In this document: positions 40,001-52,265 of the stretch, in pieces
Numbering within the stretch: position 1 is the stretch's first letter
Layout of the letters: each line of letters begins with the position of its first letter
Source of the DNA: Bimastos eiseni
Taxonomy: Eukaryota; Annelida; Clitellata; Crassiclitellata; Lumbricidae
DNA: 64,000 bases
Reading direction: 5' to 3'
NCBI GenBank assembly: GCA_959347315.1
Contig: OY365807.1
Span: forward strand, 28,736,868 to 28,800,867
Position numbers and translations under genes: made by a program
Notes under the pieces: model-generated
What the model saw: only the letters and a program-made list of their open reading frames with translations
Database searches by the model: none
Told to the model about the DNA's origin: nothing

Positions 40001-40110
40001 AATTAAATTGCCTGAGATATAATTCAACTTTACAGTTTAATTATCCTCTAAACAGTGATTTTATCACAACCGAGTGCTTGGTGACGTGGCATTTGTTTCT
40101 GTCAATGTTT
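37009..40110. other. Interval between the gypsy remnant and the TEX2 3' end
   Basis: No recognisable gene. Contents: a relic of the 30-bp minisatellite (37476-37565), an attac-rich stretch (about 37710-37735) resembling a LINE tail, and G/C-run blocks (about 38767-38850). A 90-codon open frame at 38959-39231 has no recognised similarity. The TEX2 3' UTR should lie just left of 40111. Confidence 0.5.
37476..37565 (+). repeat. 30-bp minisatellite relic
   Basis: Three imperfect units of about 27-30 bp (starting near 37476, 37501 and 37531) share the taaccgaccctcgcgaagcc-type pattern with the array at 19040-19130. Confidence 0.5.
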
Positions 40111-43100
40111 CTATTCTGGATTTCCAGTTGGATGGACATGTGCATTGGTCACATGATCACACATCAAGGGAAACAAGATGTCGTCCATGTTTGGCATAAC
40201 TAAGGCACGCTGAAAAAACATCAATTCATAAGATTATTTATTATAATAAACCGCATAATATGTATAATAATAATTATACTTAATTGTCTTCCCATCATCA
40301 CTAATACAGCACCGGAATTCTTATCTTCAGCATCAAGAGCTTTGGGCCAGAAGCAGCATAAACTGATGTCACAGTACAAATTAAAATTATACTATGTTTG
40401 TCAATACATGATCTACACTTTTAGTTTATTTTAATCACAGGTTAGTTATTTTCAACATAGGAGATATAAGATTTTTATTTCATTTTTACAAATGCGTGAG
40501 CCATCCATCATATCATTGTGTGATTGTATTGTGACTGAACATATTTACCTACATAATGAACACTAAAATTTTTTAAAATAAAGACAAAAGTATTAATCTA
40601 TCAACCTAATTTATTCAAGTGGCAATATCCCAACTTGTTAAAACAGTCAATTCAGCAAGCTTAAGCAAGCATAGTTTGCGAGATACTTTTCAACTTTCTC
40701 AAAAAGTGTTAATATGATCAAACACGCTTATCTTGTGGAGCACCTGGCTGAGCTTCCCATTTCGGACTGACTGCATGAAATGTGGCCCTCCCAACAGACC
40801 ACAATCACAAGACAAAATATGATAGATCGGTCTCTGATGCCAGTGACAGGACTCTGGTCTGGACCCTTTGAACTATGGGATGGCCAATCAGAAACTTAAA
40901 ACAGTCCATCACCGAGATCACGAAGCCAAAAAACGCTGACGACACTTTCCTCTTAGTCACCTTGTGCTATCAGTTCGTTGAACTCTAGCGACCTTCTCCA
41001 TTTCTTTCTTTCCGAAGTCACCTCCCTTAATTTCTCCTGGTTGATCCCTGTTTTTTCGTGTATTTCATCCATCCATTGTTTTCTTGGATGCCCTCTTGTC
41101 TTCCTTTATTCTCCACATGCCAGCATCATTTCCTTTTTCATTCCATCTGATCGCACAATATGTCAGAAGAACATGAAATAATCCTAATTAATAATAATGA
41201 AATAATAAGACTAAGAATCTTCTTCGTACCAGTAATTAACAGTGACATGATCAAGAAGATCATATGATGGAGTTGGCCAGAGATTGCAGTTTCATTCTTA
41301 ATCAAAGAAAGACTTAAAAGATGGCGGTTCGCCACGCTTACCTCTAGTTCAACAATTAGTTTCTTTTCTATCCAGCTGGTAAGAGGTGTCAAGGTGATCT
41401 GACGCTGGCCAACCTGGACTTCTATTGACATTTCTAAATCAGGCATTTGACGAAACCCATACCTTTCACAAAACCACAAAACACGTGATGAATAATAATT
41501 CATAATAATACATTCAGTCAAAGAAAATGAACATTCATCAGCCCACCAAATTCTGCAATTATTCTTGTCAAAATACTGTACACATCAACAAGCAGTAAAA
41601 TGTGGTACTGGCATGATCTGGAAGTGTTGAGCCTTGTGCATTGGTTTCCTCCCTAGTACTGACACTTGTCCCTTTCAAATATTAATGTCCAATGTACTAT
41701 AGCACAAATTTTAGGTTTTACCACGCTATTATCAGTTGTACAAAGTGTAACCTTCCTCAGTTGCACATGGAGCTATGTATGCATCTTAAAGCCATATTTG
41801 GAAGCCATAACCTTTCAGGCAGCAGACATCTTCATTTGGTAGCACAATGCAACTGGACTTGACCTGGTACCTTTTCGTTATACTTGCAAAATGCCTCATT
41901 AAAGTTTGGCCCAGCATTAAAATCAGTCGTCTAAAATCACCAAAACAGTCGGCTTCTTAGTCAAATAAAAAGCAATTGCCTGTCAAAAGTATCGGCTATG
42001 CAGAACAAGCTCTCTAAATTCTGAACTACGAGAAACGACTCACCAGATGCGGTCAGTTGGCTGGGGAGGTATGTTGACCGCCATTGTTCCTTTGACGCTA
42101 TGGAGCTCCACTGACAGCATCAAACTTTTACTTGACATGTTTTCCATTACCTTCTTTATTCGCTCTATGTTCATTACGTTATGAAAATGCCGAGACGACG
42201 TGATGCGATCGGCCAACCTCAGCAGCCAATTCACCTTTGGCTTTTGTCTAGAAAACACCAATTCATAAAAACTGTTAACAAACAGATACAATTCCACAAA
42301 AAACATATTTATTTAACGATAATGATGAACAAGGGTCGTTCAACGCTAGTACACAAAACTTACTTTGAAACCCACTTTCCTCTGTCCACATATCGACCTA
42401 TCCTCGCTCCTTCTAAGTTATGGACATCGTCCGAATCAGAGAACGACTTGTTACAAAACTCCGGTGGTGTTGTATTACAGAATCACCAACCCATTAACCT
42501 ATTTTTCCTCCCTGCAGCTTGTGCATGCCACACATAAATCCAATTTTTAAAATAATAATTATTCTGCTTGCTATTATACCACAATTGCTGTTTCTACTGA
42601 TGATATGCTTACTTAGCCATCTGCAATGGCAAACCAATGTCTGCATGTGACTGAAGTTGGCTTTTAAGACACAATTCCTACTGAACAGGGCCATGTATTA
42701 AATTTAGACGCAGACATCAGCACTGGTCATAAGCAATGAAATGACCTCTTCATCGCGAGTGTTCTTTATGGACGACCCCATAGTGATTAGATTAGAGTTT
42801 TATGTTTCAAGCAACAGTCTGCCACGTGAGCTCTTCATTCTGTCTATATATTTTTTGCACGCATGCACACACCTGTTTCTTGGGAATGTTGTTTCGTGTG
42901 GACAGTATGCCTATTGAAGAGTTTTGACTCATATGGCCAACTGGCCCTATATGAATTTGCAATTAGAATTTCTACAGTCTATACATAGAAAAGCCATTAA
43001 CAAAGACATATTTGCAACAGGCAAGTCGTGTTAACACCTAAGATTACCTCATCATAAATGTCACCATACCTTTCAAGATCATTGTGTTCTTCGTCATTGT

Positions 43101-46100
43101 CACTGCTATCACCTGTTGATGACTCGCCACTGTCTTCTTCATCTGAGTTAATTGCTGCCGAGCTAAAACGTAACAGTCAATTTGTTAAGATATGAATAGG
43201 AGCAATATAAGCAACAGAATCCCATGTAACAGTTGCAGAATACATATGCCTAGAACACATAAACCTTAAAAATAGTAGACTTATCTGTAACTGGATCAAT
43301 GAATTGTTAATTTTTCGGTACATATCACAGAGCATTCTGGATGAATCGTGTTTGAATTTATAGCCGAGTCCAAGTACCGAGTTTTACGAACTGAAGTTTG
43401 CCGAGTCCGAATTCTGAATATTTGAGCAAGTTAAAGTAAAACCATGGGTTTTTTGGGACCCTCTTTTATCTGGTAGATGCCCGAAACCCTGACGTCGACG
43501 ACTTGACGGTAACATACCTGAAAAGAGTTTAAAGATGTTAGACTGACGGTCCAACCGAGCGTCACAAACTTTACGCAAGCCAAGTAAAATAAAAGATGGT
43601 AACATTTATGTTATTTGATGTTTTTATCAATTTTTCAGTTATGTTAGTCAAAATTTGATACATTGCATTGTCGTGTAAGCGTGAAATGTGTGCAAAATTT
43701 CAGCTCTCTAGGTCGACGGGAACATACCTGAAAAAGTTGATAGATGCCCATTGGAGGTCCGGTTGAACTGTGACAAACTTTACGCAAGCCAAGTTATAGA
43801 AAAGAGGGTAAAAAATTTTATTCTCTTGATATTTAGATTGTCAGTTGGCACAACTTTAATAACTTACTTAGTTTTGCCTTGGTTAGCTCTAGGAATTAGT
43901 AACTTGCAAGCACTAACAGTAGCAGTATTTGTGTTTTAGTTAGGTTGACTGTCGTTTTGGAAATAAAAATGACAGTATTTGTACATTTAATTATGTCAAT
44001 TGTCATTTTGGAAATAAAAAAATCCGATTTTTGTTTCCAAATCGGAAAGATTGTTATGACCATGTCTGAGTAATGCCAAGTATCAAGAAAATTGAACCGA
44101 GCAGAGTTCCGAACCGAATATTGGTTCATCCCTATACAGCATACGTCCATCCATATGCTCATACAGAGGTAAAAGCTCAGAAAAGCTGATAAAACAATCT
44201 ATGGTACTAAGTTAATGCATTTTAATGACAGCACATAGAATTTCAGAAGAAAGGTTAAAATGTCAAACGAACCTCTTGCAAGCTCTTGGCATGTCCTTTG
44301 GTGCAATCCCATTCAACTTCAGGAGATTGCATTTGGTTTCCACAGTAAATCGAATTCTTCCTTCGTAGGTGATTTCCAAATCCACCCACAGGCCTTGGTC
44401 ATCCAAGGAAGGCAGTGTAGCTTTGCAAATGAGTGGCACTTCGTTCCCAAGATCAAACTCGACCAGTCTAACATCATCCATAAAATATGGAATCTGACAC
44501 ACAGAAAATAGCAGCATTTACACATGAAACTTGTACATATAAAGAAATTCTTTATTCCTGTAGTAATCAGCCTAGTTAATAAGAGGTGCTAACTTTCTAA
44601 AGACTAACAATGTGCCTGCCATGCCAAATGTTTTACGTACAAGAATCGACACATCATCAAAAACAAGCAACACTGTTGATTGCAATGACTGGTTTTGTTG
44701 GGTTTGAAACTGTTTTAGCCATATAGATATCATATGCCTTTAATTTGGTTTAACAGTTAGTGCCAGGCAGGGGGTTGCTACTTAATAGCAGATCCCACAT
44801 ACAATTAACTCATCTGGAAAAATATTAGCCAATAATTGTCACCTTTACCGTTAAAGGTAGGCAGAGCACTTCTGTCCAATATAATGCACTATAAATTGGT
44901 TAAAATTACTTCTCAGTATAACAGGAAATCTGCATCAGGGATATTGGCGGCACTGGCCTTGAAAATTTGGTACACAATTTTAAGTTACAATTTAAAAGCA
45001 AAATGAAACCTTAACTTCACGTTTTAAAACAGGTAATGTTCAATTATTGTCCACTATGGAAAGCCGCTATTATATATTAGCTATTCTGAGTCTCGAAAAC
45101 ATCAATACAACGTAAGTACTAAGTAGGCCTAAGTATGTTCGGACAAAGTTAAAAATTTCATTCTATTTACATATTATTTGGTTAAATATTTTAACTTCTT
45201 TTGCATTGTTAAAAAGTTTGTTGAAATAGTTTTGGCCATTTTATCTTTTTTTGGGACGCAATTGCATATTTTGCGTTCATGCAGCGCCAGCACTAATCAG
45301 GGAGGTCAAGATATTCTGGAGGTCATTTATATGGCGGTCACTGCTCGTTCACGTTCACAATCTGGAAACAACTGCATTGACATTCCTGATTGCTTCATTG
45401 TTCAGAAGTGAGAGATTCTGAGGCAGATGCAACTTACCTTAGCCGTTACTAATTTCTTCTCAAGTTTCCTTTTAATCACTTCAATCCGGTGGCTTTCTTG
45501 CAAGACATCCATTGTGCATCTTGAAATGAAGGCATTTACCCAGAGCAGTTGTGGATCACAAACTGATTCATTATTCAGAGACAGTACTTTAGACATGGAA
45601 AACAGATAATGAGAGAAATTCTGGTCTTCATTTATCGTCAGCAGCTTTGGAAGCTCAGGTTCAACTGGAGTGTCTTTTTTGATTTCTGACTGATTCGGCT
45701 CAATGGAAGTATTTTTGATGAAATTGTCTGGGAATGATGGATGCGCTGAGCCTGAAGCAGCTGCCAAGAACCTGCGAAACCATTCTTCCTTCTCTCTGCA
45801 AGTTCTTGCAAATAGGAAGAGGCGAGTGCAATTATTTTCAATCAATCTTCCCAATTCCTGACCGTCATCACAACCTGCAGCCTGATCAGTGCCTGGATTT
45901 TCTTTATTTGTTCCCTCAGTCGGGATTTCAATAAGAATTGGATACTTCTTGCTCCACAATCGCCTTAGAACAAGACCTTCAGGCAAGGTTGTAACCTTTG
46001 AACCACTAAGGTCATAGAAGCGCTGCTTAATAAATGATCCTGGTATAGGCAAACCATCACTGCCAATGGCTCGCTTTGGAATCCTCTTCTTCGGAGTTCG

Positions 46101-49100
46101 TAATCGCAAGGTGCTGCTATCTAGCGTTACATACACAGAGCGTAGATGACTGAGGTGAAAGTTGTTAACATCGTAGGAGCCATTTAATTCATTCATCCAA
46201 CCCTACAACCATTAAATTAAACCAGTGTTTATCAAAGTTCTTACAATACTATTCGAAATAAGGAAAGCAATCTCAGTCACACCACTCTGTCACTTGTCAG
46301 AGTAGAAATCACAGGAAGCTGGTCTATCGAGTCACTAGAATTTGTCCAAGTACAAGTTACATGAGATCTGTATAACAAACAAAATTAAGGACAGAGGGTC
46401 CTGCAAGTTAGAGCCACTGAATACATCAGGTACAGAGTAGTTGGGTATAGAGGCCAAAAGGAGAGCAGAGTGGGTGAAAATGAGATGGAGAAACAAAGCT
46501 TAACTAATCTTAACTAACGAATGCACTAACATACAATGAGTGAAGGTAGATTATAAGCTAATACGGGTTGCATGATCAAGGCAGTTGACCACAACAAGTA
46601 AGCGAAGTAGGTTACGACAATGTGATAGTTAAAAAAATCACAGTTTATCTGACATAATAAAGCCAATTTTGAATATTGAGTGAATTGGATCCCTGGCAAT
46701 TAATTATATGGTCAGGGTTCTGGCAGTATATGGCAAACATTGCTATTCTGATATCGTATTCAATTAGAGCTGTACCGATATCACTTTTTGACGATTATGC
46801 CAATAACGATTATTGCCGATTATTCATTTGCCGATATCCGATTATTCAGCAGATTATTTAGCCGATTGTTTAGCCGATTATTTCATTGTGTTTCCCAAGA
46901 TGTCCTGTCCAAAAGATAGACCTACTGCTACTGCCTATTGTTGTGATACAAGCAAACACTTGCTCCGTAGGAGATGTATGCATGTAGTTGGGGACTAATC
47001 CTAGGCAGGCAATACAATACAGACTAGACGCACTGCCCGCCATCGAACTGTGCCCAGAGTAATTAAAGGCATGTATTCATTGGGAACGCCTCCACGATGT
47101 ATATTCATCGGTTTTCTCTACACAACACCTATGTTGACACGTTCCCATGGTCTATACCAACACAGTGGGAGGTCTCATCAATGGCCTGAAGAAGCCATTG
47201 GCTCGACGACACGATATGGGAACGAAACGAAATGCCGTTCTTCACAGACCCAGTGATGTTGCTGTCATCTTTTTGCTTTTACAAATTGAAAATGATATTA
47301 TAAAATAAAAAATAATTTTTACTATCGGCACCGATTATCTTGCCGATTTCCAATACTGCCGATATCTCTATAATTGGCCCGATTAAACGGCCGGCCGATT
47401 AATCGGTACAGCTCTATATTCAATATTATACTTTGCATCACTTGTTTCTTCAATACCAACTCAAAGTCAGGCTATTGCCATAACAATATAAATATTGTAA
47501 ATTCAGCTTATCACCTTCACACACATGAAGACAACCTGAAGATCGTCTCTATAGGTTGGCATTTAGGCTGAATAAGAGTAACATCAACATACCTTGAAAA
47601 CATCATCCGGCGCCTTAAAGTACTTAATTTCTCGCAGCTGCATATGTTCCACACCTGTTCCAAGTGCATTTGTACTCCTCGCTTGCTTCTTCTCCTTGCC
47701 ACGGAAAATCATAAAAACCATGGCTCCCACTATTAACGTGCCTGTTAAAAATAAGGCATTGAAAAGAGCGAGGATATAGACTGGCAAGAGTGACAGCAGT
47801 GATGGCACAGCAACTAATAAAATGCCAGCGGCACACAGAAGAAAGACATTTGAAAGGAACTCAGATGGAAGCCGGTGAATGAAAGAGCAAGTGCCATCTC
47901 GGCCTGATTTCAGTCGAGTTTGCTGGAGTGGATGTTCTGTATCAGATTCTGCATTTTGTGCTGAAACTTCAGTGTCACCCAAACACAGATCTTCAGGCAG
48001 ATTTTTAGCTCTTTCTGGCATTCTGTTTCTCAGCAATCCTTCCTCATCAAAGGAATCATTATTGAGCAATGGATCTGAAATCTTTAGTAAATCATTGTCT
48101 TTCCCTGAAATCATTGTCTCTGTTGTCTGTTTGACAACACCTCTGTCAGATCTTGTATTAACAGAAGGAATGCCCTTGTCTTTCCCAGAACCAAACAACA
48201 CTTCAACTTCATTATCATCAAATCTGCAAATAGGCTTGCATGGCTTAGAATTTGATGGCCTGGTCCTTCTAAAATGCACAAACTGCTCCTTGCTGTCTTC
48301 ATCTTTTGTTGCTTCGTCTTCAACATTCCTCCGACATCCATTAAAGGCATGATCCAATTCTGGATGATTATGAAAATTTAAATCCGACATTTCGTTCAAC
48401 ATATTTTCATTGTGGCCATTTCTCATTAACTCTGATTCCGACGTTGAGCATGTTCCTTTTATTTTCTTACACGGTTTAGCATCTTCCTTCTCCTCTGGCA
48501 CATAACTACTGGAAATTACAGCAAGCTCTTTAGGACTGTTTTGGATATCGATCTTTTTTCTCTTATCTGGTAGAAATGTAGGCAAATTATCTTTTAACCT
48601 TTCATACTTAAGCATAGAAATTTCTTTTACTTTCTCGTTGGTAGGCAGATCTTTTATATCAGTATCAGAAAATATAACTCTACTCTCAATTGGATCACTG
48701 GCAATTGGCCTTTTCAGAGTTGAAGCATGGTCAGAGGCTAAAGCAGACTCGTCTTTTGTTCCCTCTTCCACTGAACATAGGTTCCACTTTATATCAGAGC
48801 CGTTCTCTTCATCTTCAACCTCTTTGCTGATCATAGTTGTTTCATTCAGTTGTGGCACAACAGAGGATGAAGTAGAGTCTGATGACACAGCAGATTCACA
48901 CTTTAGTTTTGACTTGCTTTCTGAGGCAATGTGCTCTTGATCTACCTTCTCACTGTTCTTTGCATTCTCAGGGATAATTTCACGGCTAGTTCTCAAAGAA
49001 TCTTCCACAGTTAACAGCGGTTCATCAACTTCACCTTCAGCAACTTTCACTTCTGCTGATAGAGCACTTTTATTCTGCTTTGAAAATGCAGGTCCAAAAA

Positions 49101-49818
49101 TGTCATCGCTATTATCGTCTAATAAATCATCAAGCACAGACCAATATTTCTTTGGCTTCACTTTGCTTTTTACTCTTCCAGACTCCCTGTCATCTTCATG
49201 TGAGCTGGGATTAAGCTGTGATGGCTCTTTTTTGTCCTGTTCAAAAATACTTGTTACATCAACATTCTCGTCAAAGATGAGTTTCATTGCTTCTATAACA
49301 ACTTCATCAGGAGGGACTGACGATGATGTGCACGTTTTAGAAACACCTTCACACTTCTTCCCTTTCACAATTATACACTTGAGCAAAGACTTAGGCAAAC
49401 CTTTCTTTGGTAAATTCACTGAGAAATCAAACTGCATCTTTTCATTTTCAAATATAGACACGTCTGCCGCTTCTGCAAGTAATGACAAGTCAGAATTTTG
49501 GGCTTCATATGAACTGACTTCTGAGCAAACATTACTATGCACAGCACAAGGTTGATCCTTTTCCTGTTCTATCAATGCATTGTCTAAAAGGTCATCACAG
49601 TTGTCCTCTAAATATTCTTTTGGTACATAGGGACAACTCATTTCTGGGAATGTCTTTGTTTTATCTTTCGTACTCTTAACAACTCTGCCTCTACCAACTG
49701 ATCTGATGTTACGACTAAGTTCATTCTGCTCCGGAAGAACACTTGCTGCTGCATCAATGTTCTCATCAAATATGACCTTCAATGCTTCGGTAAGTCTCTC
49801 ACCTGATGAATCTGCCAT
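40111..49818 (-). CDS. TEX2: Testis-expressed protein 2 (TEX2), ER membrane SMP-domain lipid-transfer protein
   Basis: Seven coding exons: 49818-47593, 46202-45438, 44493-44273, 43162-43070, 42247-42044, 41462-41342 and 40209-40111 (TAG). Junctions are AG/GT, phases agree, and the total is 1242 residues (human TEX2: 1127). The ATG (MADSSGERLTEALK) lies two bases after an acceptor, so a non-coding exon is upstream. Exon 1 holds a long acidic, low-complexity region with an internal duplication (about 9-90 and 174-252), then two membrane segments (about 654-677 and 678-705). Exon 2 carries a PH-like domain (VTLDSSTLRLRTPKKRIPKR; REKEEWFRRFL). Exons 2-6 carry the SMP domain (about 961-1210), with PYFMDDVRLVEFDLGNEVP, GLWVDLEITYEG, AVNIPPQPTDRIWYGFR and TSWIEKKL. 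The family sits at ER-organelle contacts and moves lipids. Confidence 0.94.
40953..41180 (-). pseudogene. C-terminal fragment of a LINE reverse transcriptase ORF
   Basis: On the minus strand, HIVRSDGMKKEMMLACGE, a break, RGHPRKQWMDEI, then EKLREVTSERKKWRRSLEF and a stop at 40953-40955. This is the typical last 70 residues of RTE/BovB-like and related LINE ORF2 proteins (GRPRxRWxD ... RxxWR). It lies in TEX2 intron 6 in the gene's own orientation, with an internal stop. Confidence 0.7.
43320..44130. repeat. Degraded repeats in TEX2 intron 3, possible hAT-like MITE
   Basis: Contains gccgagtccaagtaccgag near the left, internal duplicated blocks (two segments reading acaaactttacgcaagccaa, at about 43563 and 43778, and two TTTTGGAAATAAAAA-like blocks near 43957 and 44010), and a right end GAACCGAATATTGGTTCATC followed by ccta. 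Similar strings occur at 2185-2580. No matching left terminus was found. Confidence 0.4.
44939..45300 (+). repeat. Dispersed repeat R1, copy 2
   Basis: Aligns with the reverse complement of 5863-6178; this copy lies in TEX2 intron 2. It has an extra stretch of about 60 bp after ggccttgaaaatttggtac. It carries agctattctgagtctcgaaa and ttatttggttaaata blocks in the same order. Confidence 0.75.
46765..47416. mobile_element. 652-bp nonautonomous hAT element (MITE) in TEX2 intron 1
   Basis: Terminal inverted repeats TAGAGCTGTACCGAT and ATCGGTACAGCTCTA are perfect over 15 bp. They are flanked by a perfect 8-bp target duplication, TATTCAAT (46757-46764 and 47417-47424). Both ends carry many subterminal GCCGATTAT-type repeats (46800-46880 and 47335-47400), which are usual binding sites for hAT transposases. 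There is no transposase frame inside. An intact duplication and perfect ends suggest fairly recent movement. Confidence 0.93.
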
Positions 49819-50713
49819 GTCTACAAGGAGCAAAACATGACTGACCATCACACAGAAAAATGTCCATTATTAATACAATAAAACCTATGTATAATTTTAC
49901 AACTTCAGTTTACTCATTCTTATTTCTACCACAGTCTTACATAATGAAAAACTTGTCTCTGTTTCCTGGATTGCAAAATCGTCGTGCTAAATGATTTACA
50001 GAATAAAGGACAACTAAAAGCATACTCAAAAACATGTCATTATAATCACATGTCTTTTCTGACAGTAATGAAACAAGTAGAATTACCAATAAGGGAACAA
50101 GTACGTACATTCATGAACAATGTAATTCAAGTGAGTTCATTTCAAATATTCAAGAATTAAAGTGGTTTACAGATAATAGAGTATTGTGTGAATCTGCACT
50201 ATTTAGTGCTATATAAAATCCTATGAATATTGTCTAGGGCAATCTTATGAACAATGAATATTCAATGCAGCGTTGAACTGTGTAGATGATTTATTAGCCT
50301 AAAATTCTTTATGCAGGTTGATAAGGGGTCCGTTGCATTGGCAAACACTACATGCAAAGGAATGATAAAGGTTGTATTATGTACAGGAAAATTATGTTTC
50401 GATTGCTTATAAGCACATATATAGGAAAATATGTATATGCTACAGTCGAGGTGCGTACGTTTAATAAAGATCTGGCAACTGTGAGAGATAGCATGAACCA
50501 TGGAAGAAAGATCGATGCCAGGTATTTCCGAGAGAAATTAGAGTCATCTGGACGGTAGCTACAAAAAGGATATCAACGATGAAGTGTGCCATATGATAAA
50601 AATAGATGCACAATTATTGAAGTAAATAGAGTATTATAAAGGAAATTCATTCTCAGAGAACGATCAACAGTCTTTGTAAACAAGGACTTGACAGTTGACA
50701 TGGCCAAGACAAA

Positions 50714-50740
50714 CACAATTATACACTTGAGCAAAGACTT
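50714..50740 (-). repeat. Short duplicate of TEX2 exon 1 sequence
   Basis: Twenty-seven bases are identical to TEX2 exon 1 at 49366-49392. On the minus strand they encode the same KSLLKCIIV peptide in an otherwise unrelated 74-codon frame (50573-50797). Probably a relic of a local duplication. Confidence 0.55.
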
Positions 50741-51006
50741 TGACCTCATCACCTGTCTGCACGTGAATACTAGTTCAATTCCTAAACTTAACAGCATATA
50801 AGCATTACATGAAACACCATTATAAATGTTCTGTCACAGTTACTAATACTTCATTACAGAAACTTGCAAAATTACAATAGTTGAACGTAACTCTTACCTA
50901 CATCCTGAGGCAAAATTGAAGACTAGAAGCCTGTGTATGTAAACAATAAGGCCACCCCGAATTGGCTGAAAATGAAGTGCAACATGGCTCATGCTGTTAT
51001 TGTAAA

Positions 51007-51240
51007 GGATAAACCTTCTGCAGCCGAAAAATCGGCTCAAAAACAACAAATTTTTTTTACTTCTACGGCCGAACCCGTACAAAATTTAGCGCGTGAAGAC
51101 CTCTGCGCATGCGCTACCATTGGCGCATGTGCACCATTAAAAACACCTCAAATTTGTATTCATGCGTCGTGAGGGTCGGTTAGGGTCAGGGTTAGTGTCG
51201 TTTTTAGACACACACAAATAGCTTTCGGCCGCAGAAGTAA
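51007..51240 (-). mobile_element. Nonautonomous element M1 with internal minisatellite, copy B
   Basis: Reverse-complement partner of 18962-19283. On the plus strand it runs from GGATAAACCTTCTGCAGCCG to TTTCGGCCGCAGAAGTAA, so its ends carry an inverted CTTCTGC(A/G)GCCGAAA pair. The minisatellite here is shorter, about one and a half units (cgtgagggtcggttagggtc). No coding capacity. Confidence 0.6.
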
Positions 51241-52124
51241 TTTTTGTGGGTTTAAAACGTAAGCACATGATTGTCATAGTGTTTCAAATACAGTATTTCA
51301 TAATGCCTATTAAGTATACGACTTACCTGTATTTTAGTACATTCTGATCAGCTGGTTAGCCACAGATGCATGCATCAATAATCTTACTACAAGTGTCAAC
51401 AACACAGCAGGTATCGGAGACTTCGATGCTCCGCCAAGGACTCCACTAAGGAATATGTATGGTGCTCCGGTTCAAGCAACGACCTCGTCGACCTGGGTTC
51501 AAGAACTCCAATCATGCATCAGTAAATACAACTATTAATAGAAGTCACTAAAGAACACTACTTGTTTTTGATTTTGTTATCACTCATCAGCTCCGGTTGG
51601 GCGTGTTTCACCACTGCTCGGTACGTGGTTTGGTCCTGACTGGGAATGCACATTTTGTTGACGTAGAAACAAAACATTGAAAACAAGCAGAACGTTGAAT
51701 GATGAGGGCGATCAAAAATCTGTTTGCGTCCAAACTTCCAAAGTTGTAGCTAGAATATGCAATGAGAGATTTACAGGCGGTTCAATGAAGTACATACATA
51801 CCCACTTGCTTTGACTTTTATCTGTCCGATAAATTCATAATGGCATCGTAAACTCTGCAGATCTCAAAGTTTTGCCTGAATTAAGCCCATAATATTTATA
51901 TAGAGGAAAGCATGTATAGGCTTAAGCTTATCTACGTGCGCATACCTCATTTTCAGGGGTGGACTGGGGAGTTCAAGCGGCCCGGGGAAAACAAAAAGCG
52001 GCCCTATCTTCATGACTTTTATTTTCCTTGTGCATTTTTTCCATCCAAACCTGAGGGCCGAGGCCACCAAAGTCATGGGTCACTTTACAAATTACAATAT
52101 ACAATAACAAAAAAAACGATAAAT

Positions 52125-52140
52125 CGCATATATATATATA

Positions 52141-52185
<45 letters not shown>

Positions 52186-52205
52186 ATTTATAATTATATA
52201 TAAAA
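52125..52205. repeat. (TA)n microsatellite
   Basis: A long TATATA tract inside the second hAT element, close to its left end. Confidence 0.9.
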
Positions 52206-52265
52206 TATCAAGAATGCGTCAATTCAAGTTATAAATCAATTTATTCGGACTCACTGTGATGGTGT

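Larger units (their letters stand above)
49821..51945. other. TEX2 upstream region
   Basis: An acceptor for TEX2 exon 1 lies at 49821, so a 5' non-coding exon and the promoter are expected here. The region holds a 27-bp exact match to TEX2 exon 1 (50714-50740) and M1 copy B (51007-51240). Near 51430-51500 a tcgacctgggttcaagaactcc string may be a tRNA-related SINE trace (weak). No other coding was seen. Confidence 0.45.

Noticed and set aside
47879..48352. 157-codon plus-strand frame
   Set aside because: Antisense shadow of TEX2 exon 1, rich in Ser/Leu as expected from its acidic coding strand.
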